A DNA stretch of 64,000 nucleotides, taken from the NCBI GenBank assembly GCA_947179485.1, contig OX359249.1, positions 41,898,250-41,962,249 of the forward strand, given 5' to 3'. The stretch is from Allacma fusca (Eukaryota; Arthropoda; Collembola; Symphypleona; Sminthuridae). Shown here in pieces: positions 25,774 to 40,661 of this stretch. The translations under genes and the position numbers were made by a program. Each line of letters starts with the position of its first letter. Position 1 is the stretch's first letter. The notes under the pieces were generated by a model. It did no database searches and was not told the origin of the DNA. It was given only the letters and a program-made list of their open reading frames with translations.

Positions 25774-28700
25774 TACACGCTCTCATACTGTCAGAGCTCT
25801 ACAACACAACTCCAATTATGGATCTACAATGCAGTCTCCTATTATGGGCTATAATACGCACTCCTATATTGCAGGATAGTTGGCACTCCTAGCATGTACT
25901 AAAATGCACATTTCCTATAATGTGCTCACTTATTATGATCTATGTACGGGCATGGAATATCATGCGAAGCATTACAGGGAAATTTACTTCAGCTTGAGAG
26001 AAACAACTGGTTCCCACCTTGTTGGTAATTTGCTCTTAATATTTATACCTTCATCAGCTTCAGGATTGGCAATGCTTATAATCTCTGTGTGAATCCATGA
26101 CGGAAGGATAATTATTTAATTCTGTCGCAGCTTCTTATTCCTCCTTCCAATAACAATGGGAAGCTCCATCATACTCAAACTCCTTATGTTCTAATCACCA
26201 CTCGCCGGGGCTTGGAACCAACCAAATCCTTTCCTTATGGTAATTATTATGCATATCTTGTGTGTCTCTGTAAATGCCTATATCCAACTTTGCGCTGATA
26301 TTTAAAGAACAGTACACGAGTAATTTCATATCTATATAAATATTTCAAGCTGTACTCCTGCATAATTCACTATAACAAGCACAATAGAAAGGAATTGGAA
26401 TACACTTAATTACACAACCTTGCTTTACATTTCCAGCCAGCCAAGGTAAATGATTTGATAGGAGATACTGAGCTAAAATTGCAAGCCAATGTCCTTACTG
26501 TCTCGAAATTAACACTATTTCCAACGATAAAATGCCTCACAACTGACGATGCTATTTCTGGCAGTGCATTCTAAAAGACATTTCACTCAAATTTCATAGC
26601 ATGCTGCAAACTTTAGCTCCCCAATTATTAACGCACAGTAATGAAGCCACTGCTGTTAAATGTTTGGTCAACCGAGTGGTTTCACTTTTAAATAATTGCT
26701 TTCATGACATGCTATCTGTGGTGTGTACTTGTATACACACCAGCCGATATAATTATGACAGTGCGCTCGAAACTATTCAATCGGTATGAAAATACCCCAT
26801 GGATATACATACATAGCATACGTAATGAAGACCTCTCGCCTATACACACAGAGATACTCTAAGGTGTATAAATACTAAAGTAGGTGAGAAGACCGTCCCA
26901 CTATTGGCCCTCTAGTAGAACCAGAACCTATTTATAGGAAAAAAGTAATGGGAATTTGAGTGAAGGATATAATCAGAAATTTGGGGCAATTAATCAATTG
27001 ATTAAATTAATTTCGGGGTGCGGACAGGCAATTGATGTAGGAAGAAACGTGTGTGTGCGTCCGAATAAGGCGGCGTAATTACTCAGGCTTCCCTTATCAG
27101 TAGTTTGCAATTATTTGGAAAATGCTTTGTTAACACTGGCTACCAAGAGCTTTTCAGCGGACGCTACAACTTCTGCTTGCTTAAGTGACTATAGTATTGT
27201 GAGAGCGATTCGGGTACACACAGGAAGGCAACTTCTGGAAGATACTCCACCATAAAGGATTGCAATTCCGTTCAGTCAGTGTGTAGAAATAGCTCGTGAT
27301 AAGACCTTGGTGGCATTGTGAATTAAATAGAAACCGATAATACACCCTGGTCCTATCTCCTTCCAATGTGCCCTCTCCTCTCAGTAAGGGCAACGTAATT
27401 GTACAGCATGCACGACTGCAGCACGTGAATTCCCTTTTTGTATCTCCGTCCCTTATATTTTTGGGAGTAGCTTATGTATGTACTGGCTCGGGATTGTTAC
27501 GTTCATCTAGGAAAGTACTGACGACGGGACCTCTGTATGTACATACTTCATGTGAGGAGCCTCATGTAGCTCGTTAGTATGTGTAATGCTGGAGCGGGGG
27601 AGGACCCGACTCTTTTGAGGTTCTGTGTGTAACGACTGGCCAATAAAATGACAAGCCAGTTCGGAATTGATATTCATCAAGAAAATATGGAAATGACAAT
27701 GTGGACGGAAGTTCAAAGAGAATAGGGACAATTTCCACGTGATTAGAAATGCGGGCTGATGACTCTCGCTCCGGACGCTAAATGTTTGGTAATGCCAGGG
27801 AGCGGGAGTCTTTACGTGTAGCCTCTCCCTATTCAGTCACAACTGGGAACAAACAATTCTCAACTTGTGAGTCAAGTCTCTCTTGAGCAAGTACCACACA
27901 TAAAATCTCCCGTACCTTTTAATGTCATTACCTCACGTTTTTTTCTCTCTCTCTTGTAACAATATAGAAGGACACAGAGCTCTCTCACACTCAGTCACAT
28001 ATGTTTGAATGTACCCATGAACATACATAAATATAAATCTACAATAATACATAAAAAAAACACACACACACACATATTCAACATGTTACATAGATATGTA
28101 TGTACGTGCGTAACTACGGCCCTCCTCCAGGTCTCCTGCATTCTGTTCAGACTCCGTACGCCTGCAACTCCAGACAAGGCAATAGAATAAAAATAACATT
28201 TTCCTCTGTGGAAATTATTCCTACCATTAAGCCTGTGTGATAATGCCGCGTTTGTATTCTCTCCGTACACATCCACACAACTCCCGGCTTTTCCTCGTGA
28301 AACATTCATGCTACCTTGATTCCTAAGCATTGACGAGTAAGATATTTATAAATTGTGATTTATGTCCGTTCGAACCGTCACGTTGCTCTCGAGCTGGACA
28401 AACTTGTTTTTTTTATTGCTATCCTCCTGGCATTTGTCCATACAAATAAGAAACCAACAGCAGCACATCCTGCAAGAACTGACTCGTTCCAAGCTGGAGG
28501 AGCAGGAAGTTCCCTTAAATGATAATTAATACAAGTTTCCAAACACATTTCCTTCCAGACAAGAACCACAGTCCTGGTGCTTCTTGTAAATATACTATTT
28601 CTCATGGTGAAATAATCCCTTGCAATTAGCACTTATATCAATATGAATATAAGCCTCATCCTTTCTAAAGTCCTTTTATAATTCACATACCTACATTACA

Positions 28701-29061
28701 CCTTGCCATCCATGATGCTTGAGAGGAGTAGGGGAAAAAACGGGGGTAATTAATAACTGGAGAGAAGGATGAAGAGGAAGACGACGGCGGAAAAAAATGT
28801 TTTTCTAATCTTTCCATAAGTTTCTGTCATGAACTCGATTTGAAATATGGATTGATGGTCGAGGGTGCAGTGAGATCCAAGAGACCATTGTCTGTTCCTT
28901 GTGGATGGAGAAGACAATAATCAGAGGCAAAGAGAGGAGAGCTGCAACAAAGTATTTAATCATGTGTTCAGTCACTCTCAGAAAACACAATGGAGTCAAG
29001 ACAATAGGATCAAAACATATGGACATCATCAGAGGAGTAAGGAGAGGAGGAATCATCCTCT

Positions 29062-29066
<5 letters not shown>

Positions 29067-29093
<27 letters not shown>
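29067..29093 (+). repeat. (CT)n microsatellite
   Basis: Thirteen units after a T6 run. Confidence 0.95.
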
Positions 29094-30710
29094 CCAACTC
29101 CTCATGTACATATATTCTCACATCCTTAAGTATTCCCTGTTTTCAAGGAACAAATACGTACCAATGGATTATATATTTATAATTACATGTATTCTAATAC
29201 AGAACCTCCACAATTCCACGTATATCAACAGCCAAGAAAACACACGCTGCTTTCCAATTTTTTTGACGGGAAAGCCAAGCCTTCCCCACAAGTTGCATAA
29301 GTATAAACGGTGTGGCCAAAAGCCGAAAAAAGAGTGTGCGGAGTAGGCTGATAAATTACCCTAATGTTCCATTCAAAAGACAGAGATTGTTCCAAGAGAG
29401 AGAACCGCCAGGAAAAAAAATACGGAGTTGTCATTTCATTAAAAAAAACTATGACCTGGGACTGTAGGGAACACATATACAGGAAATATGTCAGTGGAAG
29501 TCAAGCCGAAGGAATATGATGTACATACATACATTTGTACAGGCTGCAGTAATAACAAGAGTACAGACGCACAACTAGTTTACAGCTTTTGTCTTTTTCT
29601 ATCCCTCTTGCTTTTCCTAATGGTAGTTACTGGCTTCCAGGTCTTAACAATAGTTACTTAAAGTTTTGTCTTGGAGCTCCCAAGCGATGACACCATTGTG
29701 GAAAATGGGGCTTGCTGTTAAAAATATTACTCTTAGCTACCAGATCATTCTAGCATTTACGGACGTGCCTCGTTCATGTGTAAAGTATTCCACTCCTACT
29801 ACACAGTGTTGACGGTACATAGTTAGCAAGTGGAGTGCAATGTAATGATAAGCTACAAGGGAGAAAACAAGTACTTGAACTATCCCAGTGTAATACATAG
29901 ATAGATACATATAACAGAGAAGTATATCAAGTTCGGAGTAACAAGAGTCTCTTCATAGAAAAAGTCAGCAAGTGTAGAATTTCAAGAGTTTAAAAAAATC
30001 GAAGGAGCGTGTAGGAAAAACTAATTAGACATTGGTACATATGCAAAGAGATGTATGCCGAGAGAGAGAGAGAAAAAAACATTACTTGTCGAGTTAATGA
30101 AAAGTGGAGCTGTTGGGCTGCCGTGTGCTGGAACAAGTTGGTTCATTGTTTTTTGGAAATTCTAAAGGCTTTCCCATCATCATCCTCCTGATGATGATCC
30201 TGCAGTTGTAACAGTGAGCGTTGTCAGTCGGGGGAGCGACTATGAAAGTACACATTGGCACACGTACCTAAATATTTGCACATGCAGTAAAGACTTGAAA
30301 GTGTGTGTATTTATTTACATGTACATATGTCAAGTCAGGCTATTCCATAGTAGGAGCAAGAGGCTTCCTCTCGCTCTCCTGCGTATGAAAAGCTCGGGTG
30401 CTTCTGTGTCTGGAGGAAAGTATTTGCGTGTGTCTGTGTGGTGAGTGGGCAATTGAAGAGTTTACGACGGCAGCCCGTACCACACCATTCACCAGTCGTA
30501 TAGTCAGCATTGGATCCACCAGTACGGTAACGTATGAGGAGACGTGCGACTGCAAAATGTACAAAATCTACTCAAGTAGCAGTGTTTACAGTTACGGGAA
30601 TTGTACAAAAAGAGAGGAACTGTAGGGCTAAATCAAATAGAAACATGTTCAGGTTTGATGATGTTCAAGTTTTTCAACTGTACGAGAGGCAGAGAGAGTG
30701 AGCGAGAACG

Positions 30711-30729
30711 AGAGAGAGAGAGAGAGAGT
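30711..30729 (+). repeat. (GA)n tract
   Basis: Nine units, preceded by imperfect agagagtgagcgagaac. Confidence 0.9.
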
Positions 30730-31197
30730 CTGTACTTATGTTTTGTCAAGCGCAATCTGTTTAATTACATCTTGCGTCATTCATGGAAGCCTAGCCGTTA
30801 TTTACAATAATTTTAGATTCTCGGTCTCTGACTCCCTGTGTTTTAGTGCACCCTGGAGAGACTCAGTGCATCTCTCATTCTCAATGACTATGATCCACTC
30901 AAGCACCCCTGCTCTCTCTAATTTACTCTCTCTCATTGCCCGTCTGTTGTTTCTCGGTGACTCTCCATAGCCCTGGTCTCTCTATAGGAGCTAATGTTCT
31001 GTGCGGACCAGAGCTTCACTTCCACTAGCCATCAGCTCTCTCCAGCACAAAGGCTTTTAGTTCAAATAAATATAGAAACTTCTATCTACTATTTCATTTG
31101 CTCATGTGAAACTCGATGCAGGTTAGAGCAGAAATACAATAGCAACTTGCAGTATTTTCTGTTTATTTTGTATGCAAGTCCAGTTCTGCGAGCGCTT

Positions 31198-31198
31198 T

Positions 31199-31236
<38 letters not shown>
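31198..31236 (+). repeat. (CT)n microsatellite, one interruption
   Basis: Two perfect runs separated by a TTT. A GA tract of opposite sense lies 380 bp downstream. Confidence 0.95.
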
Positions 31237-31615
31237 CGGTCCGCTTCTCTCCTGGTTCAGGGATTCTCTCCTGCTTGCAATTTAATGCTTTTGACCCGAA
31301 CCCTACTAGCTAATCCGCCTAATATTATTATCCTCGCTCGGTACTATTTACAATTTTCTCTACAGTTCAACTACTCCTCACCGTCCAATTTTCTCTAATG
31401 ATTGGACAGTAGTCCATGTGTGTGTAAAGCTTTTCAGTCCAATCACTTCTCCTGATCAGGGTCCAGTCATCCATTCAAAAATTCTCGGACCTTTGCAAAA
31501 CTCTTACCTACCCATGGACGTTAGCGAGGAGAGTTTCCCAGCCCAATCGTCTGATTAGTTAACAAACCGTGTAAAACCAGAACAGAAACTTTGCTGGGGT
31601 CGAATTATATACATT

Positions 31616-31619
<4 letters not shown>

Positions 31620-31648
<29 letters not shown>
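31620..31648 (+). repeat. (GA)n microsatellite
   Basis: Fourteen units followed by purine-rich DNA to 31690. With the CT tract at 31198 it could form an approximately 30-bp imperfect stem. Confidence 0.95.
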
Positions 31649-31652
<4 letters not shown>

Positions 31653-32868
31653 AAAAAAGGAGCGAAGAAGAGAGAGGGAATAGGGACAAGTTTGGGTGAG
31701 AGATACCAGAAAGGCCGGAAAAGGACAGGAAAAATTGTCTACGTACAATGCAATTAGGATTTATACATTCCGCTTTGTTCAACGACTGAACTTCCCCATC
31801 GATTGCCCCAGTGAATTCAGACTCCGTCATAGTTACACGGTCCAGTTTTGAATGTTTAATCTACCCCAACAACTCCTGTCCAAATACCAGTGACCCTTGT
31901 GCTCTGGCTCGTATCAAAATGAAAAATCAAATCAATAATCCTGTGTATAGGGGCAGTCCAGCGTACCATATGAGGAAATGGGGTAGACTCCGTCCTTCAC
32001 AAAAGTCAGAGTAAATTCTAAATGTGATGTAATGCTGGGTTTTCGAGTCCCAGAGATATTGTACATAATTTGTATGTATGTGTCACGTCTCATGAAGATA
32101 AGCTGGTCTGCATGTTGTGGTATAAAATATTTGCTCTTCAATAACAACAATATTACTTTTGGCAGGGTTAGGGGCTTAGCCCTGTATAAGTCCAGTGGCA
32201 CTTGGACAAACTGTAGCCCTACGGAAAGAGCCTTCACTTTTGAAACCCACATGTTCTTACGTTGTGTAATGTCAGTTCACTGAGGCATGTGTAAGCCTTC
32301 CTGGATATAATCATAGCTTCAGTAGGTACAGAACACTAACCCAATATGCAGGGAAATAGATCAATATGAGTAATGCACTATGCATGTCATGTCTCTAAAT
32401 ATAGGTAGGAAAAAGCCATTTTAATTTTTACAACCATAAGTCAACTGTAGTTGCTACCTTGAACTGTTCATAAAATGTAAATTCTTTCTGTCAACGAAGA
32501 GATGGACGGGCGTAAAGAGGCACAAACATCCCTACACTATGGATATATACATACGAGAGAGTGAGAGGAAGAGAGTGGAAATTGTTTCATAAATTCAAAG
32601 TGCAAAATATTGGCTGAGTCAACGGAACGCCTCGTCATATCCTGGTGTCACTCAGAGATTATGCCGGAATTCAATGTTTCCAGGCGCATGTGAACACTCC
32701 TACGTATTTCAATGTTTATGTTGGAAAATAGTTACAAGAATTTTCAGGTTCCACTCAAGTCCCACAGCACAACATGATGGAATTCAAGTGGCCAGATTGG
32801 TATGTACCGTTTAGGTAGGAAGAAGTTATGCGTAAATGGAAAGCGGTTTCCATTTAAAATTTCATTGG

Positions 32869-32870
<2 letters not shown>

Positions 32871-32900
<30 letters not shown>
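32871..32900 (+). repeat. (GA)n microsatellite
   Basis: Fifteen perfect units. Confidence 0.97.
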
Positions 32901-32903
<3 letters not shown>

Positions 32904-34742
32904 GTGTGTGGAAAAAATGGTTAAATTTTAAAATGATATTTGACTGCTGAAACCAGAAGGTAAGGAACTGTAAGCACATGACATGAGGAGCTATCTTCAG
33001 CACCGGATTCCCCAGTCCTGTCTTTCCCATTAAGAATTTACAAGGGAGGCTAAAAATACGAGCAATTTTACGCAAGCTACCTGTCAGGATTTGACTTTAA
33101 CTCTCTGTCTCCGTGGCACGTGAACGGTACAGTGGTTCGATTAGCTATCGATTTATAATGGAGGGGGATACAAAGCATGCAAAATAGAATGGAAGTGGTT
33201 GGAAGTAATGAAAGGGGACGTGCATTAAGAGAAGCAAGGAGTTAGTGAGTGACTTGAGAAATAGGCAAAGAGCACTAACGGGGACTTCTCTTGTCTTGTT
33301 TTTCTCTCAAGAAATCCTTTTTTTCTCGCCACTTTCTCCCACCTTCGTACTTTCAATTTCTATAAGTAGACATTGTATTACCCAGAGCATGCATTTCCAT
33401 CGCATGTAGTACACTCATTTCTGTATAATTACAAATCATCTAAAGCTTGGAAATGTACAAATGTATCCACCACTTGGAAGTATCAGCATATTCATATTTA
33501 CAATTATGTATCCGTAGTTTATTGTAACGTTTCAGCTTCGCTTAATCATTCCTACGCGTCATCACAGAGTGATGAGGGCGGTTTGATCCCTTGGCTTCCC
33601 ATCGAGCTTTTCCTTCATCGACGAAGATTATTATCATGAAAATGTGACATAATTGATATTGAGATATTATTTTTATTTCTATGAAATGCCAGTTTTGCTA
33701 ATACAAAGGTATGAAATCATTAACTAATGTAAGGCTCTGCTACTACATGGCCTAAATATGCAATCCTAAAATGATGATTCTTACTTTAGTAGTCATGCGA
33801 CAGAGACGTAATTTTGAAACTGACGCGCCTTTTAGCTGCAAACTAGTTTTTAAAGTTGTTCTTTTATTCATAGTACATGCATATATTCTACGTAATTGCT
33901 TGCATACATGTAAAATAAATATATGCATAATAATGTCACTACGATTAAGTGCAAAGTTAATAACCGGCATTGTTTGCCCATATGTAGTTATCTATATGTA
34001 GGTACACACAATGTACTTGCAATAGGTATTTATAGACATGAATATAAGTAATAATTATTATCGATAAATATACACTCGTGCTGTACAGTACACAGTCATA
34101 TGTAGGTGTATAGTTTAGCAGAGCATTTAACCCTGCAAGGTATCTACATATGTAGAGTTGTCCGTGTTTCTATTCAACAGATATGTACACACACAAGAAA
34201 CCATAGGAACATGATACCAATGTAATTTTAGAAAGTCCATTGAAAGCCATGCGGAATATATAGCTGTCTGAATACATTTATAGTTCCTAAACTCAGTGGA
34301 TCTATGGAAGTTGCTGCCGATGTGGCGGCTGCTGGCAAAGGTTTTGGGCGTGAGTGAGGAGTTTTGAGTTGGTACACGCCGTGAATTGCCCTCAGAGCCA
34401 CGACTGTCCCGCCCAACTAAACGAAACTGATAAAATTCTCTCCCACAAATCCAGCTAATCGTGAGATAGACAATCCTACGAGCTTTATTCCATTCGTTTC
34501 CTCATGGCCTCAGCCATGAAAGAAATGAAAAGGAAATGTGAGTCGTTTTCAAAGTGCGGGCTTGAAACCGAAATTCCTCTACGTACTTGTCTTCATACTT
34601 AATGCATAATATTGCTCCGCTTCTCAGTCTCCTCGGGTGTGCTCCGAGTCAGATACATGTCTCATGGAAGTACCAGTTGGTGCCTCCTTCCCTTGACAGT
34701 GCAGGGCTTCTCACTCCTATATGTGGATATAAATATCCCCTC

Positions 34743-34762
34743 AACACACACACACACACACA
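34743..34762 (+). repeat. (CA)n microsatellite
   Basis: About ten CA units. Confidence 0.93.
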
Positions 34763-35051
34763 TACCACTCGCTCAGCCCCCATGCTTACAACAACTCAGC
34801 ATATTCTAATAAACCAACTACATACTAATCTCAGTGCAGTAGAGAAAGCGACGACGGAGTGAGCGGTTGGAGGACGCGGGAGCTGGAAAGCTGGAGGAAA
34901 ATAGACGCGTACCATGTGTGTGTTTTTCTCTGGAGGAAGAATAGGAAATGCAATGTTTTCTTATCGTCCCTCCATCTCTCTGTCTGGTTCCTACTGCCTG
35001 CCTTCCTCGACTCACTCTTCCACACTGGCTGCTTACTCACTCGCCCTTGCC

Positions 35052-35096
35052 TATGTATGTATGTATGTATGTATTTATGTATGTATGCATGTATGC
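35052..35096 (+). repeat. (ATGT)n microsatellite, imperfect
   Basis: About eleven tetranucleotide units with TTT and GCA variants. Confidence 0.93.
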
Positions 35097-37346
35097 ACTT
35101 GAGAGCCTCCCCACATGCACAGCCCAAGTATATGGACTCACTTGCCTTCCCCAAGTCAATGACTAACTCCATAACGTGTACATAGTGTTTGCTCCCAAAG
35201 ATTCGTAAGCAGTCGACTTTATACGCGGACTAGCTCTCAAGTCATCGTCAATCGACTAAAATCGATTTTGTCTATATCATCCATCAGTACAGTTCAGAGA
35301 AAGGAGAGAGCGGAACTCCCACTCTCTCTTTATCTCACTTTCATGCATACTGTCCTTCCTATAGCTATCTATGTATGTGTCGGTTATTACATTCAACCAT
35401 TATGAATGGCTCTGGAGCCAGGGAATGGAGGCAAGGGAGGATAGAGAAGCCTGCAATTCCTAGTCGCCTCTCTGTCCAATAATCGAATGGGTCACATTAA
35501 CTTCTTTCTGTGGTGACGGTGTTTTTTAACGAAATCACTCAACGACACTCCTTCACATATGACTCCCTTATACAGTCTCATTTCAACCTACAAGCCCAAA
35601 TGCATTCAGGTCCGTACTCCCATTTGTTCAAGTGAAAGTACTCGTGTACCTTAAAGCTCCAATAATGTCAGTCGGATTGGAGGTTAAGACGGGTTGTGAT
35701 TTCAAAGGAAAGCTATATGTATCTATATGCGGTGTCCTTCAGTTACATCCGAAGGTGCAGGCTCTCCTTGGAAGCTTCTGCCTGGGTACACATGTACATA
35801 TGTAAGTACATGATTGAATAGCATATCAGCAAACATGAATCATGTAAGTAGACATGATATCCAAGGGAGAGAAAGCTAACCCTCTCGTGAAGTGCATGCC
35901 TATGATTATTTTCACACTTTTACTTCCCCGATTAGCGTCATTAATCCCTTTTAATGGCAGCTCTCTCACCCAAGTGTCAATAGTGTCGATTAATACTATT
36001 CACTTTTAATTGCATCTACAGTCCACATTAGCCTCTCCTTGTCCTCCTCTCAACCCTCCGCACACTCACTTGTTTCTCATTTGTTCACTTGTCAACTTCA
36101 ATCAGCCTTCTCTGCCCAGAGACCGCAGAATCAGAATCTCTTTCACTTCACAGACTGAGGGAGTGTAAAGCCTCTCTGGATTTCACATCAAAGATAGAAT
36201 ATCTCCAGCAGAATTGCACAAATTTACATCCAGCGTCTTCGAACCTTGACCTTGTACTCCGAGACCACTCTACAATGTAAATACTTCATTGGGAAAGTGG
36301 TTTTGTAAATAAATTATGAGCGAATATCTCCTCTATCTTTCAATCCCCGCCTTTTGACTATTCTCTATTCCAGGGGAGGACAGGATTTTTTGTTTCGGCA
36401 CAGCTCATTAATTTTTTCCAGGTTTTCACTTTGAAATTTATAACCCTTGAAAAGATACCTTGATGCTTTAAAAATACTAAACATGCAGAAAATAATTTTC
36501 ACTTCAAAGAAGCCAGGAGCGGGCGGCTTTTGAAAACATTTTCTCTATTGGGAAATAAAACTCTTACTTCAGCCTGACGTTAGGGTAGGATTTGAGCTGA
36601 TATTGTCTGTAAAATAAATACATATTTTCCGAGAAATTTTAGGGTATCTTCTTTTAGCTATAGCTCTTGTAAGCTTTGTGATCCGGAGCTGTAACCATTA
36701 GAAGCGCATACTGGAGAAAATATAAAAGGTTAAGACCATGAAAAGGTATTTTGTCGGGAGGTTTTTCCTGATCGAGTCGTCTTCCTCCGTTGAAGATTGA
36801 GTGCAGGGGTTAGAGCGGCTAGTGGCCGTGGAGAAAGTAAAAGGAAAGTTGCCACACAGTGATATGTACGAGAGCTGAGCACTCGTGTAAAATTTCTATT
36901 AGAAAAAATTGCATTCATGGCAATATTCTGGAATCCGGAATAACTCTCGTGAATCTCCATTGTGGCGTTTATGACCAATATAGAGAGGGATAATTGGGAC
37001 TCAGGACCCACTGCCGAGCTCTTATTGCACTCAGTCATGCCATTCCACTCGACTGTACCCAAATGTACAAGTATGTGTGTGTGCCTCTTACCTCCTCAGC
37101 TCCAAGTCAGTTGCAAAAGGAAAATCCTTTGTCTTCTCCTTTCCAAATAATATCACGTGAGCTGTGCAAATTTATTCCTCTTATCTTTCCCTGACTTGTG
37201 GGGTGGCCTCTTATCATGTGTGTACATACTTTCGCATCAAGTATGTACTTATATATAATTGCTTGTAAATACGCTCTGCATATATTGAACCTCCGTATTC
37301 ACTTCATACAAGTACATCTGGACGTTAAGCCATATAATAACCAACG

Positions 37347-37369
37347 CACACACACACACACACACACAC
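37347..37369 (+). repeat. (CA)n microsatellite
   Basis: Eleven units. Confidence 0.93.
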
Positions 37370-38279
37370 GCAGAAAGTCAACGCAGGAAAAAACTCGACT
37401 GTGGTGAAAGTAATGGGAGAAAGCATTTTTAAAGCTTTTCCTTGCTCACCCTATTGACTATAATACGAGGGAGATAGGATAAACTGTCTCCACATATAGA
37501 GATTGACGAGAATCGAATAGAATAAATGTCCAGGAATGACATTACTATCACGAATAAAAATCATCTAATGTTCGTCTTACTCCGTAGTTAACATTAGCAA
37601 AACGATCATTGCTCTCCTGTACGGGGAAAATTGTGCCATTTCACCTGTTCCGAAGAGACCTCAATCAAGTGAGGACTCAAGTCTTTTCGGAAGGTATGAA
37701 AAGGCAAAATATTCTGTAAATTGCTCCCATTTTTATTTTAATTCTCCGTCATGGACTCCAGAAAGCTTTCTCTACATAATTGTGCCAGCCATCAGCAAAA
37801 CTGTCAAATTTCCTCCATTAAATTCTATTTAATTCTGGTTATTGCTCCGTTTGTGAGAAGCTAACGACTTCAGTCTTAACTCTCTGTGAGCACTCAGCTC
37901 CAATCCACACGCGCACAATTCACCGGGACCCAACTAATAGAAGGAATGGAGTAAAAACTCTCATTATTTGGCCAACCTTCCTTTCTCTTGCAATCCCTGC
38001 AAGCACACTTGTACACAGAAAGGACTGGGGAAGAGAAAGAGAGAAAATCCTTTCACAAATTGGTTAGTTGGCTAGCCAGGTTAAAATAGGAAACCCTATG
38101 ATTCCTACTTGTACTTATATGTAGGTACACCATCCTGGAAGTTACGTTTGGATGAAGGGACCATGCACAAGTTATTTTATGCCATTTAACCATTCAAAAT
38201 TTATCTACTTACTATTTAGTAGCATTGATACAAAAGCAATGACATAAATGGAGAGAATTAGAGAGAAAGAGTAAAAAGG

Positions 38280-38305
38280 GGAGAGAGAGAGAGAGAGAGA
38301 GAGAG
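38280..38305 (+). repeat. (GA)n microsatellite
   Basis: Thirteen units. A CT tract of opposite sense lies 490 bp downstream. Confidence 0.95.
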
Positions 38306-38791
38306 GGAGAAAGGAATTACAAAAAAGGCAGGGAACCTTGCCAAACTGAAGCATTAATTTGCAAATATCTGATAAAACCAATGGATTTCTATTGAAAATA
38401 ACTCCACGATTACTTTCTCTTTTGCCTTTCCTCTCCATCCATCCATTTCTCATAAAGGAACAGAGGGAATTACCCCGCATTCAAAATATTCTCCTGGCTG
38501 AGAAAAGTGCGTGCAACTCCCACTGTTCAGTATCTATATTTGAATGGGGCCCAAGCTTTTACGGCCTTCCCCAGCATAGGACTTTCTATTTATGAGAGGG
38601 TATTAAAGTCATCAATATGAATTTGTACGGCTTTTTTTCTCAGCTCAAAACTATTTCTTGTTTCAATGTGCACTTTCTCTCCCTCTCTCGCTTGTGTGGG
38701 CCCGTGAGTGTATATCTGCTCTCTCCGGGCTTCCCTTTTCCATCCACACACATAATAATAATAACTCATGAATTCTCTCCTCGCTCCCAGA

Positions 38792-38835
38792 CTCTCTCTC
38801 TCTCTCCCTCTCTCTCACTCTCTCTCTCACTCTCT
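38792..38835 (+). repeat. (CT)n microsatellite, interrupted
   Basis: Runs of CT broken by CCC and CAC, with an (ATA)n-like stretch about 30 bp upstream. Confidence 0.93.
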
Positions 38836-39967
38836 GCGGGTAACTCTAATAATTGTAGCCAATTTTATATCCGGAATGAATTAACTTGTGGGAACCTCGC
38901 TATAGGAGCATTTGCATTATGGATGCACAAAGTTCTCCTAATTTCGCTGTATGGAGTCACATTTCCAATTTCTATCCTCATACATGCAATCCCAATGTGT
39001 CTGTAGTGTCTCTACTGTCACGACTGTTTATCCAATGCGAAATTTTCCAGTTGCAAAACTCGTCAAGTTTTAAGTCCAGGGCTTTCCCTTCAAAATAATT
39101 CTTGTGATACTTCTTAAAACATTTTGTTTTCATAACCCACAAAATATTTCCTACGAATGGGAACTGTTTCACAATTCTATCATACTAACCTTCATTTAGT
39201 TCTTTTTGGTAGGGAAAAATAAGAGACAAAAATAATAAAAAAAAAACTTAGGCAGGTTTCTTTCGCCAGTTTTTCTTTTGTTCCATGCAAACTTTTGTGT
39301 GTAATTGTGCTGTCAGGGTAGAAGTTGTAGAACGGGCTCACTGTGCCATGTGAAACTTTTAATTGTTAGTTCAACGGCATTGCGTTTAAGAATGTGAAGC
39401 GTAGAGTACTCTTTTGGTCCTATCCAGGGGAAAATCCTAGGGACCATATTGGAATGAGTGTCTAAAACATTAGTTTTTAGTTGAACTATTAAGATTGCAT
39501 GAATGTAATAGTGATATCCAAAATTATCATAGATAAGCCCGAGTTTCATTTGGGGAGCTGACGTTAGGAGGGAAATTTACGAATTTGAAATTATCTTGAG
39601 GGTTTCATCTGGCAAGAATATGCTAGGAATTTCATTGTGAAAATCCAAGTGAGATATTTGCAATAGAAAGTATTAATTTGATTGCGGGTTTCTCCGCCTT
39701 CTCCTCTACTCCCCAAAAAAGGAAGTAAGGATCTGTGATTGGAATGGATGCACGCTCGTGATTTAAAGCAAAGTCAAAATATTTGGAAAACTAACACACA
39801 AATATATATGAAGAGGGAAGAGAGGACAGACGAGAATTAATACACGCCTTCGTGAAGCACGCGATCCAACAAAGTTTCAGTTCAGTTTCAGGGCACTGCT
39901 CGTACATAAAAGGTTGACTCTTTTTAACACTATACCTATATGACTTTTCATGTGTTCTTATTTTTTT

Positions 39968-39988
39968 TCTCTCTCTCTCTCTCTCTCC
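39968..39988 (+). repeat. (CT)n tract after poly-T
   Basis: T8 followed by ten CT units. Confidence 0.93.
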
Positions 39989-40625
39989 TTGTATAGTTCC
40001 CACTTTCTTTTTCCTTGTTACATTCTTCAGACTTGGAATTTGTGACTCTAGCCATATTCATTGAAAGAGAAGAACTTTACTTATGGGGGTTGTCCATGTG
40101 TACCACACTCTTGGATCATCCCCATGGTTGGTGTAAGGCTACTGTGCATATGCACATGTTCTAGGATTTTTTTTTTGAGTAAAGTTAAATACAAACCATA
40201 TAATGGGTCTGACTGAGAGTCAGCCGAGTCAACGTGGACAGACATACTATCAACTTTTTGGTACACCAAGCACACTACACTGACTCCAACTAAACTCGTA
40301 CAGTTCTCAACAGTGGAGATTGTAGGCTGAGCACGTACTCCTAAACTACAGACTTGCACGCTTCTGCACTTTCTATCTTTCCCTCCTTTACAACTTGTCC
40401 TGTGTACTGTAGAACATTGAGAGTGAGGAGAGGGGCAAGTAGCTCCAATACTTTCCTCACTCTCGTGAGTTTTAGCTGACTGACGGAGGCCAAGGGGAAA
40501 ATAAACCCTCTGGTGACATCCTCGAATCTTACTTATGTGTTTATATACATATGTGTACATACATACGCACACACTTCCTAGTTTTCCCTCTACATTTAAT
40601 TCCTTTCAACTTTTTCTTACGAAAT

Positions 40626-40627
<2 letters not shown>

Positions 40628-40657
<30 letters not shown>
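40628..40657 (+). repeat. (CT)n microsatellite
   Basis: Thirteen units, then ccctcac, 300 bp upstream of the transposon-like fragment. Confidence 0.95.

Positions 40658-40661
<4 letters not shown>

Noticed and set aside
30177..30199. 9-bp hairpin atcatcatc/gatgatgat
   Set aside because: Its arms are simple trinucleotide repeats; it is expected by chance and there is no terminator context in such DNA.
36089..36280. 63-codon frame reading ...SLSLHRLRECKASLDFTSKI
   Set aside because: It looks helix-like but has no splice context, partner exon or recognisable family.
40081..40572. 163-codon minus-strand open frame
   Set aside because: No recognisable motif or splice context, and length is near chance expectation for the best frame in 64 kb.
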